NCBI RefSeq assembly: GCF_003990915.1
Contig: NZ_BHXQ01000006.1
Coordinates: forward strand, 186,001-250,000
Origin: Chryseotalea sanaruensis
GTDB taxonomy: Bacteria; Bacteroidota; Bacteroidia; Cytophagales; Cyclobacteriaceae
Reading direction: 5' to 3'
Length of the DNA stretch: 64,000 bases
Part shown: piece by piece, positions 34,516 through 43,404 of the stretch
How the letters are laid out: each line of letters begins with the position of its first letter
Numbering within the stretch: position 1 is the stretch's first letter
Position numbers and translations under genes: made by a program
The notes under the pieces: generated by a model
What the model was told of the DNA's origin: nothing
Database searches by the model: none
The model's input: the letters and a program-made list of their open reading frames with translations, nothing else

Positions 34516-36285
34516 TTAGAAAGGCACGTATTTAATATTGTAACCAATATATGAAATAGCTAGCCTACCTGCTGAGACATTAGGTGTGATTTCAAAATTA
34601 CCATCAGTATTGCTTATTGTTCCTAAGGTTCCATTTTCAAGCACAACGTTTACGCCTGATAGCGGCTTACCATTTTCATCTTTAATATTTCCTGTAATTT
34701 TTTTGTTTCCATCTAAGTAGTTAATCACTACTTTAAAATCTTTTCCCGATGTTGACACCTCACCAAACGTTACTGTGCTGTAGGAGTTACTTTCTGAAAG
34801 AGCAAATGTGATGGGGAGTACCATGCGTTGCTTTACGGCTATACCTCTTTGTTTCCCGGGTATCCAATTTGGTGATAAACTTAATATACGAACCGCTTCT
34901 TCGTCACAACCATCGCCAATTCCTTTAAGTACCGTAAAGTCAGACAGTGCACCATTTTCATTTACAATGAACTGGACAAACACTTTACCTTGATTATTTT
35001 TTCTCCTTGCCTCAGCTGGATATTGCATGTTTTTTCCTAGCAGTGCGTACAACGCTGGCATACCACCAACAGGTTGGGCAGTTTGTTCTACCACAGTGAA
35101 GATCTCCCCGTTTTGAGAAGTCATTGAAGCTACTTGGTTTAGGATTCCTCCTTTCTCAATAACAATATAGCTCTCAAAATCATTTTTTCTTTTTTCTGTA
35201 GGTACAACTATATGCACCGAACGGATTTCATTTGTATCTACAGATTTCTCAAGATTTTCTAAAGCAGTTTTGTCGTTATTCATCACACCAACAACCTGAA
35301 CTTCAGCTTTGGGATTTTTAGCTTTGATGTCGTCAATTGTTTTTTGGACTTCAACAGGATAATCTGTAACCACAGTAGATTGATCAGTAACCATTTTCAA
35401 ATCATTCATGATTTGATCATCACAGGCTACTACAAGTACAACAAGAGCAACCAAAGGCAGAAGTATCACCTTCTTCCAGCTGGCCATAGCATGTTTCATA
35501 TTTTTGAGCATAGCAATTCGTTTTAAGGTTAGGGAATTATTAAAATGATTGGCAATAGGAAACTCGGCCGAGTGTAATGCGACCTTTGCCAACAGGCCAC
35601 AATATTGATCAACATCATGGTTTGTTACCGCTCGCGAATCGGCTTCGAACTCATGTACTTGAACCAATGCTTTTTTGTATAAATAAATAATGGGATTAAA
35701 CCAGAACAAAATACTGATGGTGTTTACAAATAGTATATCCAGTGAATGATATCGTGCTACATGAATAAGTTCGTGCGCTACAATTTTTTGTTTTTCTTCA
35801 TCACTTAATAAGTGTGCTTGCCCTATAATAATATAATTGAAGAAAGAAAAGGTTGGTTTATCATCTGTTACTTCCAGTACAAATGTTTTTGCAGTTGATT
35901 GTACAATTGATTTTTTAAGATAATTTATCAGACTATTCAGTTGAATAAAAAGTCTTACGAAGAGAAGAAAAATGCCAGTACTGTAAATGAGTGCTACTAT
36001 TTGCCAGGTGGTAAGGCTCAGCTCGTTTTTTACAACCTCGCCACCAACCACTATTTCTGGAAGCCAATATGTGGGAATGGCATCGCTAACAGTGGGCACT
36101 AATGAGTTGTCGGCCAGCAGGCTAACGTTTATAAAGGGAAATACCAATAATCCTATAAGAGAGGCTAGTAAATACAGCCTGACAAAATGAAAATTAGTTT
36201 CTTTTCGTAAAATCAGATAGTAGATCCCGTAAAACAAGCTCATCGCTATGCTTGCTTCTAACAAGTAGTTGAGGAAGTTATTCAT
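34516..36285 (-). CDS. BlaR1/MecR1-type M56 metallopeptidase sensor with TonB and carboxypeptidase-regulatory-like domains
   Basis: 589 residues. Three N-terminal membrane helices (about 5-25, 33-57 and 92-112) precede an M56 zinc peptidase domain with HELIH (171-175) and a downstream EFEAD Glu. A fourth helix lies near 270-285. A periplasmic part holds a TonB C-terminal-like domain (~395-490, QYPAEARRKNNQGKVFVQFIVNENG) and a final carboxypeptidase-regulatory-like domain (ITGNIKDENGKPLSGVNVVLE). M56 proteins cleave BlaI-type repressors after a signal. The start overlaps the blaI-like stop by 4 nt. The signal is unknown; no beta-lactamase is adjacent. Confidence 0.87.
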   Translation of the reverse strand: MNNFLNYLLEASIAMSLFYGIYYLILRKETNFHFVRLYLLASLIGLLVFPFINVSLLADNSLVPTVSDAIPTYWLPEIVVGGEVVKNELSLTTWQIVALIYSTGIFLLFVRLFIQLNSLINYLKKSIVQSTAKTFVLEVTDDKPTFSFFNYIIIGQAHLLSDEEKQKIVAHELIHVARYHSLDILFVNTISILFWFNPIIYLYKKALVQVHEFEADSRAVTNHDVDQYCGLLAKVALHSAEFPIANHFNNSLTLKRIAMLKNMKHAMASWKKVILLPLVALVVLVVACDDQIMNDLKMVTDQSTVVTDYPVEVQKTIDDIKAKNPKAEVQVVGVMNNDKTALENLEKSVDTNEIRSVHIVVPTEKRKNDFESYIVIEKGGILNQVASMTSQNGEIFTVVEQTAQPVGGMPALYALLGKNMQYPAEARRKNNQGKVFVQFIVNENGALSDFTVLKGIGDGCDEEAVRILSLSPNWIPGKQRGIAVKQRMVLPITFALSESNSYSTVTFGEVSTSGKDFKVVINYLDGNKKITGNIKDENGKPLSGVNVVLENGTLGTISNTDGNFEITPNVSAGRLAISYIGYNIKYVPF

Positions 36286-36659
36286 GGCTTATCTTTTTTA
36301 AGGTTTTCAAGTTGCTTCATCAATGCTTCTACATCCTGAGCATCAAGCTTATTGTCTTTAGCAAAAAATGACACCAGGTTTTGAAAGGAACCATTGAAGT
36401 AACCTTTCAAAAGATTGTTCAAATAGAATTTTGAGTATTTGTCTTTAGAAATAATAGGGAAGTACTCATGTGTTTTACCATACGAGTTATGGTTAACAAA
36501 TCCTTTCGTTTCAAGAATGCGCACTATGGTCGACACTGTATTATAAGCAGGCTTAGGTTCTGGCATTTTTTCGATAATGTCTTTAACAAAACCTTTCTCA
36601 ATCTGCCAGAGTATTTGCATCACTTGGTCTTCTGCTTTTGTTAGTTCTTTTATCTGCAT
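36282..36659 (-). CDS. BlaI/MecI/CopY family transcriptional repressor
   Basis: 125 residues. The winged-helix domain at the N-terminus has LTKAEDQVMQILWQIEKGFVKDIIEKMPEPKPAYNTVSTIVRILETKGFV; a short helical dimerisation part follows. It is translationally coupled (ATGA overlap) to the M56 sensor, forming a two-gene proteolysis-controlled switch. A dyad upstream at 36701 probably binds this protein. Confidence 0.92.
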   Translation of the reverse strand: MQIKELTKAEDQVMQILWQIEKGFVKDIIEKMPEPKPAYNTVSTIVRILETKGFVNHNSYGKTHEYFPIISKDKYSKFYLNNLLKGYFNGSFQNLVSFFAKDNKLDAQDVEALMKQLENLKKDKP

Positions 36660-36700
36660 TTGGCTCCTTTTGGTCTGTTCAACTATTACTTACGTTATAA

Positions 36701-36716
36701 AACTAAGTATTTAGTT
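36701..36716. promoter_or_regulatory. Candidate BlaI-type operator
   Basis: AACTAAGTATTTAGTT is a 16-bp dyad with 7 of 8 complementary pairs. It lies about 42-57 nt upstream of the BlaI-like start. BlaI proteins bind comparable short palindromes next to their own promoters. Confidence 0.6.
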
Positions 36717-36856
36717 ATAGCTAACCCAAAAATTTCATATTATTTTTATATTCATTTGATTATCAGATGTTTAATTTTTTTTTCACCCCAAATACTAAAA
36801 GATAAAATCCACTTCTGTGGGAATTTAAGAGAATTGGAGCCTGTTAAAGCCGCAAA

Positions 36857-36893
36857 ATCCATCCTCTCAGATAGAGAGGATGGATCAAGAAGC
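36857..36893. repeat. CCTCTC/GAGAGG hairpin repeat, copy 2 (possible terminator of the secreted nuclease gene)
   Basis: ATCCATCCTCTC (36857-36868) and GAGAGGATGGAT (36874-36885) are perfect 12-bp complements around a 5-nt loop. On the minus strand a short T-run (TTTT) follows, so it may end transcription of the gene stopping at 36908. Its sequence and right flank resemble the hairpin at 33784. Confidence 0.6.
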
Positions 36894-36907
36894 TAGAGAG
36901 TAATCAT

Positions 36908-39900
36908 TTACAATTTCAAGATGCGAATGCTAATTACTTCGTTACATTGTATTAAACGAAGCATATAGAAACCTCTACGCTTGCCCTTTAAAGCAGTGGT
37001 AAATTGTTCACTCAGTTGTTTGACTGTGCCTTCACCAGAAGAAATAGCTACACCGTTTGGATCAAGTAAGGTCCCAGTCAGTAAAGTTTCCTCATTGGCT
37101 GGCAGTGTATATAATTTGACTTCACCAAATGTAGGATTCGGGAATACTCCGAAAACCGGAATGCAAGGGCGAACATCAATAATATTGAATTTGAAATTTG
37201 ATTGAGTACCAACTAAAAGACCAGTTGCTGATTCAATTGAAAACAATATGTGCTCTGGCCTGCGTTCGCGGAAAACGTCTGAGTTAGGTGTAACTGTAAA
37301 AGAAATAGTAGAATCTCCTTCTGAAATATTCAATGTTATTCTTCCCTGCATATTTCCAGGATTGGTGGTGTAATCCCAACGATTCCCATAGAGTACTCCA
37401 GCACTGTTATAAGCGCGAATAATAACAGTGTAACTCGTATCGGCAGGTGATGAAAGCATTAAGCTAACCTGATAACTTTCACTTCCTTCCTCGCGACTGA
37501 TTTCAGCCTCAGTAAAAGCGATTGTGGTAAGATCATTGTCAATAATGGTTAATAAAAATGTAGATGAGTCATTTATCAATAAACCTTCAGTGGGTAATAT
37601 TTTTAGTGTAAGTGTCTCATTTGATTCATCTAACATGTCATCAACAACTTTTACTAACACACTAGCTGAAGTATTACCAGCTGGTACGGTTATCGCAATA
37701 AGGGATGCTGATGCTACAGGACTTGTAAAAAAGTCTGCACCATATTCTGCTGTGCTTGTAGGTTCAACGGATAGCGTAAACACTTTATCTGTAGCCGATG
37801 GCCTTGAAAGTTGGAGATTAACCAACACTGAATCTGTTTCTTCACCTATAATACCAAATGCATCAGTAAATGAAACCACGGGTGCAATAAATTGGTAGCG
37901 CACCATCACGGGTAAATGGTCAGAAGTTGTGTTACCGTAATTAGCTATTGAGTTGAAAGGCGTTACTACTTTTTCTGAGCCAATAAGATATTCTTCTTGA
38001 AGATCATCGCTGATGATTTGGTGATCGATCATATCATTAAAGCTTATTGTAGTCTTTGCACCTGCTAAACTTAATGCTAGCGTTACCGGCAAATATGAAG
38101 TAGTGTCATTAACAAAAGAAGTGTAAGAAGAAGGCCTACCAGAAACAATTGATTGATCCAGATCGTCATTCAAATCGCCAAGGATAATGACTTGTTCATT
38201 AGCATAGTTCGCATCTAATGAATCTTTAAGCACTTGCGCGTCATACACCCTTCTATTAAAATCTGCTACTGCGCTGCCGGATTTAGCATGCAAATTTATA
38301 AAGTGCACTCTTTCTGTTATTCCGTTTATTGTAACATTTGCTGTTAGCATGAAGGGAAGGCGTCCACTAGACCAAAAGCTACCAGGATCTCCAGTTGGAT
38401 AGTTCGGCAGCAAGGAAGCATTTATTGATCTAGCTGAATCATAGAGATTTTCAAACATGGCACGGTATGAAACAACCTCAACCGTTGTGCTATCATAAAT
38501 AAAGCACACTTTTTGTGGAGGAAAATCTGAGCTGGGTCCTTCAAAGGAGTAGGAGAAGCGATCAGAACAAATACCTCTGTGACCAGGTAGTTGAGTAACT
38601 AATTCATTAAATAGTGAATCGCTTGACACTTCTTGCACTGCGATTATATCCGCTTCCAGTGAGGTGATCACCTGTCGCGTATTTTCAAGTTGCAACGCTT
38701 CATCAGCCGGTCCAAATTCCTCGCCATATTCTTCACGCGTTGCTCCGAAAAATTCAAGATTCCAGGTAACTACGTCAAAAGTAGTCGTCTTGGGTATTGA
38801 GTCCCCAGGGTTTTGAGGTTCAGTTGCTCCTGGTAAATCTTCGCGGAAGCGCGGAAGCAATTGCGCATTAGCTCTGAATCGACCTACTACACCAGTAACA
38901 TCAACCAGACCTTGGGGTTTGGTAAGCCCTGGAATATTAGTATCTCCATCAATACGCAAGTCCACTTGTATAGAATCATTTGTGATGAGCTCAGTACTCT
39001 GAGGGTAAAACACAAAAGACTTGTTTACAATTTCAACCTGTTGAACGGTTACTAATAATCCTTCATTTTCTGCTAGTTCGGTAATGGCAATTACCTTAGG
39101 TGCAATAATTCTGATGGAGCTGTCTGGTTTTATGAATGAGATGTTTGCTCCGCTAATTTGTTTTTGGTCATTAAAAATGCCAATAGGCCCGGTAACAATA
39201 ACACTGTCGCCAATAGCCACACTATTACTTAGCGTAAAATCAAATACTGGTATACCACCAGTTAAATCCTGAACATATGCAGGACTACCAAATTGATTGC
39301 CGGCCGTAATTCTGCCTGCGACAGTTACTTTACTACCCACACTTTGGGTACGGGCATCAGCAATAGAAATAATGTTATTTAATGGATCATAACCATTACC
39401 GGCTACAGCCAAACTTTTAACAAGTAATCCATTGCTGTGGTAGATGCTGTCTATGAAAGTACCGTTTGTTGTGGGTTGAAATTTCACATACACAGTTGTG
39501 CTGTCAATAATGTTAAGTGTATCAAAGAAATTTAGTTGATCTAACGAAAGTTGAAATGCAGAAGAAATGGAAACGACAGTACTGATCGAATCTGCTAAGT
39601 TATTTCCAGTCACCAAATACGATAGAATTCTATCTGTACCAACATTTATCTCACCGAAATTAAGAGAAGCTGGTGTGAATGAAAAAGAGGGTTGATCAGA
39701 AGGAATACCAAAAGGCGTTATTGAAAAATCGTCAATCGCTAGCGCATCATCAGAACTGGCAACATTAAAGTCTGTCCAACGCATCCAGAAAGTTGCTCCT
39801 GCAGGAATGGATAGACCTGTTATGGTAAATGATAAATCATTTCTATTGGCTGGCGCGTTTCCATTTAGCGCGCCAACAGTGCCAGATAAAACCGGAGCAG

Positions 39901-40405
39901 AGAAATCAAGATTGTCAAAATCTGTCCAACTTCCATCCGCAAGAGATGTTGCATTCAGACTCAATTGAAAGTCAAGACGATCAGCCTGTGTACGTGAAGC
40001 AGCACCAAGGCGCCATTGTTCGCCAGTGTAACTTACTTGTAACTCAGTGATTGTTGCTCCAGTGTTATTAATGAAGCCAGATCCAATAAAAGGAATTAAG
40101 GAACCAGACTGCAGACCACCTAATGCGCGGTCACTAGCATCCAGCCCTAAGCTGTAGGTGTTACCTGCATTGGATGAACCTGTTCCTGCAGCATAAGCTG
40201 TGTTAGCATTCGTGCCGGTTTCTAGGAATACCCACCCAGCAGGGAGTGTACTGACATCGTTTGTAGTACCTGTGGCAGATAACGTGTTAAAGTCTTGTGT
40301 GTATGCAGTGTTAAGTGCATTCAGATTGACTTGACCTTTCGATAGAGTAACGGATGTCATTACTACCATCAAAAGTAATAGATGCTTCAGTAGTGGTTTT
40401 GTCAT
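36908..40405 (-). CDS. Secreted multidomain endonuclease/exonuclease/phosphatase-family protein with T9SS tail
   Basis: 1165 residues with a signal peptide (to about SKGQ, residue 25). In order: an N-terminal lectin-like beta domain (~25-230); a choice-of-anchor/Ig-like domain (FTPASLNFGEINVGTD, ~240-340); an OB-fold region (ISIADARTQSVGSKVTVAGRI, ~345-520); an endonuclease/exonuclease/phosphatase domain (~545-850; VVTWNLEFFG, IIAVQEV, HFINLHAKSG, VIILGDLNDD, SDHLPVMVRY); Calx-beta-like repeats (~855-1080); and a type A sorting domain (VFGVFPNPTFGEVKLY). The EEP metal and catalytic motifs are intact. It is probably an extracellular DNase or phosphodiesterase; the substrate is not determined by sequence. 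Confidence 0.88.
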   Translation of the reverse strand: MTKPLLKHLLLLMVVMTSVTLSKGQVNLNALNTAYTQDFNTLSATGTTNDVSTLPAGWVFLETGTNANTAYAAGTGSSNAGNTYSLGLDASDRALGGLQSGSLIPFIGSGFINNTGATITELQVSYTGEQWRLGAASRTQADRLDFQLSLNATSLADGSWTDFDNLDFSAPVLSGTVGALNGNAPANRNDLSFTITGLSIPAGATFWMRWTDFNVASSDDALAIDDFSITPFGIPSDQPSFSFTPASLNFGEINVGTDRILSYLVTGNNLADSISTVVSISSAFQLSLDQLNFFDTLNIIDSTTVYVKFQPTTNGTFIDSIYHSNGLLVKSLAVAGNGYDPLNNIISIADARTQSVGSKVTVAGRITAGNQFGSPAYVQDLTGGIPVFDFTLSNSVAIGDSVIVTGPIGIFNDQKQISGANISFIKPDSSIRIIAPKVIAITELAENEGLLVTVQQVEIVNKSFVFYPQSTELITNDSIQVDLRIDGDTNIPGLTKPQGLVDVTGVVGRFRANAQLLPRFREDLPGATEPQNPGDSIPKTTTFDVVTWNLEFFGATREEYGEEFGPADEALQLENTRQVITSLEADIIAVQEVSSDSLFNELVTQLPGHRGICSDRFSYSFEGPSSDFPPQKVCFIYDSTTVEVVSYRAMFENLYDSARSINASLLPNYPTGDPGSFWSSGRLPFMLTANVTINGITERVHFINLHAKSGSAVADFNRRVYDAQVLKDSLDANYANEQVIILGDLNDDLDQSIVSGRPSSYTSFVNDTTSYLPVTLALSLAGAKTTISFNDMIDHQIISDDLQEEYLIGSEKVVTPFNSIANYGNTTSDHLPVMVRYQFIAPVVSFTDAFGIIGEETDSVLVNLQLSRPSATDKVFTLSVEPTSTAEYGADFFTSPVASASLIAITVPAGNTSASVLVKVVDDMLDESNETLTLKILPTEGLLINDSSTFLLTIIDNDLTTIAFTEAEISREEGSESYQVSLMLSSPADTSYTVIIRAYNSAGVLYGNRWDYTTNPGNMQGRITLNISEGDSTISFTVTPNSDVFRERRPEHILFSIESATGLLVGTQSNFKFNIIDVRPCIPVFGVFPNPTFGEVKLYTLPANEETLLTGTLLDPNGVAISSGEGTVKQLSEQFTTALKGKRRGFYMLRLIQCNEVISIRILKL

Positions 40406-40742
40406 GTTAAGTTTTTTAGGGACATGAAGATACAGAAGCTATATGAAGAGTACATTTCCAAAGCATTAAATTAATACTGTATTCTTTTGACGCTGTGATT
40501 ATTTATGAAATTGGTAGGGAAGATACCTTAATATTAAGGTATACTTTTAGCAAAGTACTTAGATCGGCATCACAGTTCGATTCTTATTAATGCTTTTACA
40601 ATATCCTATCTTCAGCACATAGTAAAAGCACCTTTTAATACTTCAGTATTACTGCCGTGATATTAATGTATAAAAGATTTTTGTTTCAAATACACTATAG
40701 AATTTGCATTGCAATTTTTGAAACATCATATCCAGTCATGAA
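40406..40742. other. 337-bp intergenic region with a long perfect palindrome
   Basis: AT-rich gap upstream of the secreted nuclease gene and downstream of the DUF4159 gene. It contains the palindrome at 40523-40542. I see no ORF, tRNA or clear -7 element on either strand. Confidence 0.6.
40523..40542. promoter_or_regulatory. 20-bp perfect palindrome, candidate operator
   Basis: ATACCTTAAT joined to ATTAAGGTAT forms a perfect dyad with no spacer, about 118 bp upstream of the secreted nuclease start. It has the size and symmetry of a site for a homodimeric regulator. There is no T-run or loop, so a terminator is unlikely. Confidence 0.55.
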
Positions 40743-41408
40743 TCAATTAAAATAGCTGCAACTATAAGCCAACAGGTTAGCACCCATTTTTAAGGCTTCT
40801 AATCTTTTGGCTTCCGGATCGTTGTGTACACGTTGGTCTTCCCAACCATTACCCAAATCAGATTCGTAAGAATAGAATACAATAAGTCGGCCTTCATATA
40901 AAAGTCCTAACCCTTGTGATGGCTTACCATCGTGTTCGTGTATTTTGGGAAGCCCTTTTGGAAAATCAAATTTTTGATGATAAACCGGATGATCGTACGG
41001 AATTTCAATTAACTCAAGTTCGGGTAGTGCTTTCTTTAATTCAAGGCGAATAAACTTATCCATTCCGTAATTATCATCTATATGAAGAAAACCGCCAGCC
41101 AACAGATACTTTCTAAGATTAGCCGACTCCATATCATTGAAGATAACATTGCCGTGCCCAGTCATATATATGTAGGGATATAAAAATAAATCACTGCTGC
41201 CAACCTCTACTATATCTTCTTCAGCGGCAATGGCAGTATTCAATTCTTGATTACAAAACGAAATCAAATTGGTTAAAGCTGTTTTGTTGGCATACCAGTC
41301 GCCACCACCATTATATTTAAGTCTGGCAATTTTAACCTGGGCCATGCCACATACCGAAGCAAGCCATAAAAACATGATCAGACTGTATTTCAAGTATTTT
41401 TTAATCAT
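40743..41408 (-). CDS. DUF4159 family exported protein
   Basis: 221 residues with a signal peptide (MIKKYLKYSLIMFLWLASVCGMAQ). The mature part carries VKIARLKYNGGGDWYANKTALTNLISFCN, then LFLYPYIYMTGHGNVIFNDME and GGFLHIDDNYGMDKFIR, the conserved core of the DUF4159 family, which resembles glutamine-amidotransferase-like folds. The function is unknown. It is divergent from the next lipoprotein gene. Confidence 0.87.
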   Translation of the reverse strand: MIKKYLKYSLIMFLWLASVCGMAQVKIARLKYNGGGDWYANKTALTNLISFCNQELNTAIAAEEDIVEVGSSDLFLYPYIYMTGHGNVIFNDMESANLRKYLLAGGFLHIDDNYGMDKFIRLELKKALPELELIEIPYDHPVYHQKFDFPKGLPKIHEHDGKPSQGLGLLYEGRLIVFYSYESDLGNGWEDQRVHNDPEAKRLEALKMGANLLAYSCSYFN

Positions 41409-41496
41409 AAAATAAAAAATCTTTACCCGTAATTAAACCTTTACCATGAGTATCTGTCAAAGCACCAAAAATTACCAAGAACTTAACGATACAAGT

Positions 41497-42369
41497 ATGA
41501 AACCTAGCAAATTTTTAAAAATTACAAGCCTTTCTTTGCTTGTCTTTTTTTCAGCTATCATTATTTCCTGTAATGATGAAAACAGATTAACGCTGAAAGA
41601 TAGTCAGGATATTGCGGAAGATGCATTAACTGATTCTTATTTTGAAGATGCTGATGACATGTCTTCTCTTGCAATTCAGTCGGATGCTGCAACTGCAGGG
41701 GGTGTTACTTCACCATCCAACAGACAAATTTCAGTTTCTGATTCCCGCTTTTGCCCAGGAGTAGTTGTAACCATTGTTATGTCACCAAATTCATCACAAA
41801 CTGTTCCTGTAGGTACTGTCACCATTGATTTTGGAGAAGGTTGCACAGATCCAAGAGGTAATGTGCGTACAGGTATTATTACTGTTGCTTTTAATGGAAG
41901 AAGATTTCAGCCAGGTTCAACCTTGGTTTGGACAACCAATGACTACACAATTAATGGTATACAATTAGAAGGTAGCAGAACGTTGACGAACATTACGGGC
42001 AGCACTGAAGAATCTCCTAAATTTCAAATTGAATTAGTAGGCGGAAGGGCAACTTTCCCTGATGAGTCAGTAGCTACTCGTGAAGCTTCATTTACTCGTG
42101 AATGGATCAGGGCTGCCAATCCCGCTAACGATGAGATGCGCCTTGATGGTAGTGCGGAGGGCACTAACAGGGCTGGCATTGCTTACACCATGAACATACA
42201 AGAAACATTAGTTTTCAAGCGCGGCTGTGGTTTCCCGGTTTCGGGTGTCAAGATATATACTAGAGAGGGTAAGCAGATTACAATCGACTATGGAGACGGT
42301 GCTTGTGATAGACAAGTAACCTATACTGTTGGAGATCAGAGTATTACTACTAATGTAGGTAACAATTAA
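41497..42369 (+). CDS. Putative lipoprotein of unknown function
   Basis: 290 residues from the ATG at 41497, chosen because the lipoprotein signal (LSLLVFFSAIIISC) starts there; an in-frame ATG at 41446 would add 17 residues ahead of it. The mature part has a helical acidic linker, then a beta-rich domain with paired cysteines (RFCPGVVVTI, FGEGCTDPRGNV, KRGCGFPVSG, YGDGACDRQVTY). I recognise no named family. A very long hairpin terminator follows. Confidence 0.72.
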   Translation: MKPSKFLKITSLSLLVFFSAIIISCNDENRLTLKDSQDIAEDALTDSYFEDADDMSSLAIQSDAATAGGVTSPSNRQISVSDSRFCPGVVVTIVMSPNSSQTVPVGTVTIDFGEGCTDPRGNVRTGIITVAFNGRRFQPGSTLVWTTNDYTINGIQLEGSRTLTNITGSTEESPKFQIELVGGRATFPDESVATREASFTREWIRAANPANDEMRLDGSAEGTNRAGIAYTMNIQETLVFKRGCGFPVSGVKIYTREGKQITIDYGDGACDRQVTYTVGDQSITTNVGNN

Positions 42370-42379
42370 AAGAACTAAA

Positions 42380-42430
42380 GCAAAATAGAAAAGGCTGTTT
42401 CTTTACAAGAAGCAGCCTTTTCTATTTTGC
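42380..42430. terminator. Very long bidirectional hairpin terminator
   Basis: The arms 42380-42397 and 42413-42430 (core GAAAAGGCTG / CAGCCTTTTC) are exact complements over 18 bp. Pairing continues inward over TTTCTT/AAGAAG with one wobble to a 3-nt loop, about 24 bp in all. A- and T-rich segments within the arms give U-tracts in both directions. Confidence 0.9.
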
Positions 42431-42455
42431 ACATCTGATTTTTTGAGGCTAGTGG

Positions 42456-42486
42456 TTTTCAAGGCAACCAAAGAGACCTATCTTTG
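42456..42486 (+). promoter_or_regulatory. Promoter of thyA
   Basis: TTTT (42456-42459), a 19-bp spacer and TATCTTTG (42479-42486) give an exact -7 match. It lies 17 nt upstream of the thyA ATG, directly after the strong terminator. Confidence 0.6.
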
Positions 42487-42502
42487 GTTTGAATTTTTGG
42501 GT

Positions 42503-43297
42503 ATGAAGCAGTATTTAGACTTAATGCAAGAAATCCTTGAAAAAGGGGCACTTAAAACAGATAGAACGGGCACAGGGACCTATTCAGTATTTGGTCGACA
42601 ACTGCGTTTCGATTTAGCCAAGGGCTTCCCTTTAGTTACTACTAAAAAACTGCACTTACGATCTATCATTTATGAACTCCTCTGGTTTTTGAATGGAGAT
42701 ACAAATATTAAATACCTGAACGACAATGGAGTTTCTATCTGGAACGAATGGGCGGATGAAAATGGCGAGTTAGGCCCGGTTTATGGCTCTCAATGGCGCA
42801 GCTGGCCTGCTTCTGACGGTCGTCACATCGATCAGATCACACAAGTACTCAATCAAATAAAAAACAAACCAGATTCGCGAAGGCATATTGTTACCGCCTG
42901 GAATCCGGCAGAAGTTGATAAAATGGCCTTGCCTCCTTGCCACGCGCTATTTCAATTTTATGTGGCAGAAGGTAAACTATCATGTCAGCTATACCAGCGC
43001 AGTGCTGACTACTTCCTGGGTGTTCCTTTTAACATTGCATCTTATGCCCTCATGACTTACATGTTCGCGCAACAGTGTAATTTATTGCCAGGAGAATTTG
43101 TATGGACAGGTGGTGATGTGCATTTATACACGAACCATATTGAACAGGCAAAACTGCAGTTAAGCCGAGAGCCTTACGCCATTCCAACATTAGAAATAAA
43201 GCGTAAACCTGAATCACTTTTCGACTACAAATTTGAAGATTTTGAAATAGTTAACTATCAATCACATCCATCAATTAAGGCACCAATTGCAGTTTAG
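42503..43297 (+). CDS. thyA: Thymidylate synthase
   Basis: 264 residues from the ATG at 42503, the same length as E. coli ThyA; the longer frame begins at a weak upstream codon that lies ahead of the predicted transcription start. It converts dUMP to dTMP with methylenetetrahydrofolate. Seen: [14 protein letters not shown] at 18-31, the catalytic Cys146 in [30 protein letters not shown] and DVHLYTNH. It has its own promoter and precedes the serine dehydratase gene. Confidence 0.97.
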   Translation: MKQYLDLMQEILEKGALKTDRTGTGTYSVFGRQLRFDLAKGFPLVTTKKLHLRSIIYELLWFLNGDTNIKYLNDNGVSIWNEWADENGELGPVYGSQWRSWPASDGRHIDQITQVLNQIKNKPDSRRHIVTAWNPAEVDKMALPPCHALFQFYVAEGKLSCQLYQRSADYFLGVPFNIASYALMTYMFAQQCNLLPGEFVWTGGDVHLYTNHIEQAKLQLSREPYAIPTLEIKRKPESLFDYKFEDFEIVNYQSHPSIKAPIAV

Positions 43298-43404
43298 GCA
43301 GCATTAGATCAAAGCGTTAATATCTCGTAAAACTCTACTTTGTTTAAGTATTTTTTGAACGCTTCTGTAATTACTGGGGCATGGCCTCTACATATTCCCA
43401 AATT

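Noticed and set aside
40575..40590. GTTCGATTC, resembling a tRNA T-loop
   Set aside because: The flanking bases do not pair as a T-arm and no acceptor or anticodon arms can be found around it.
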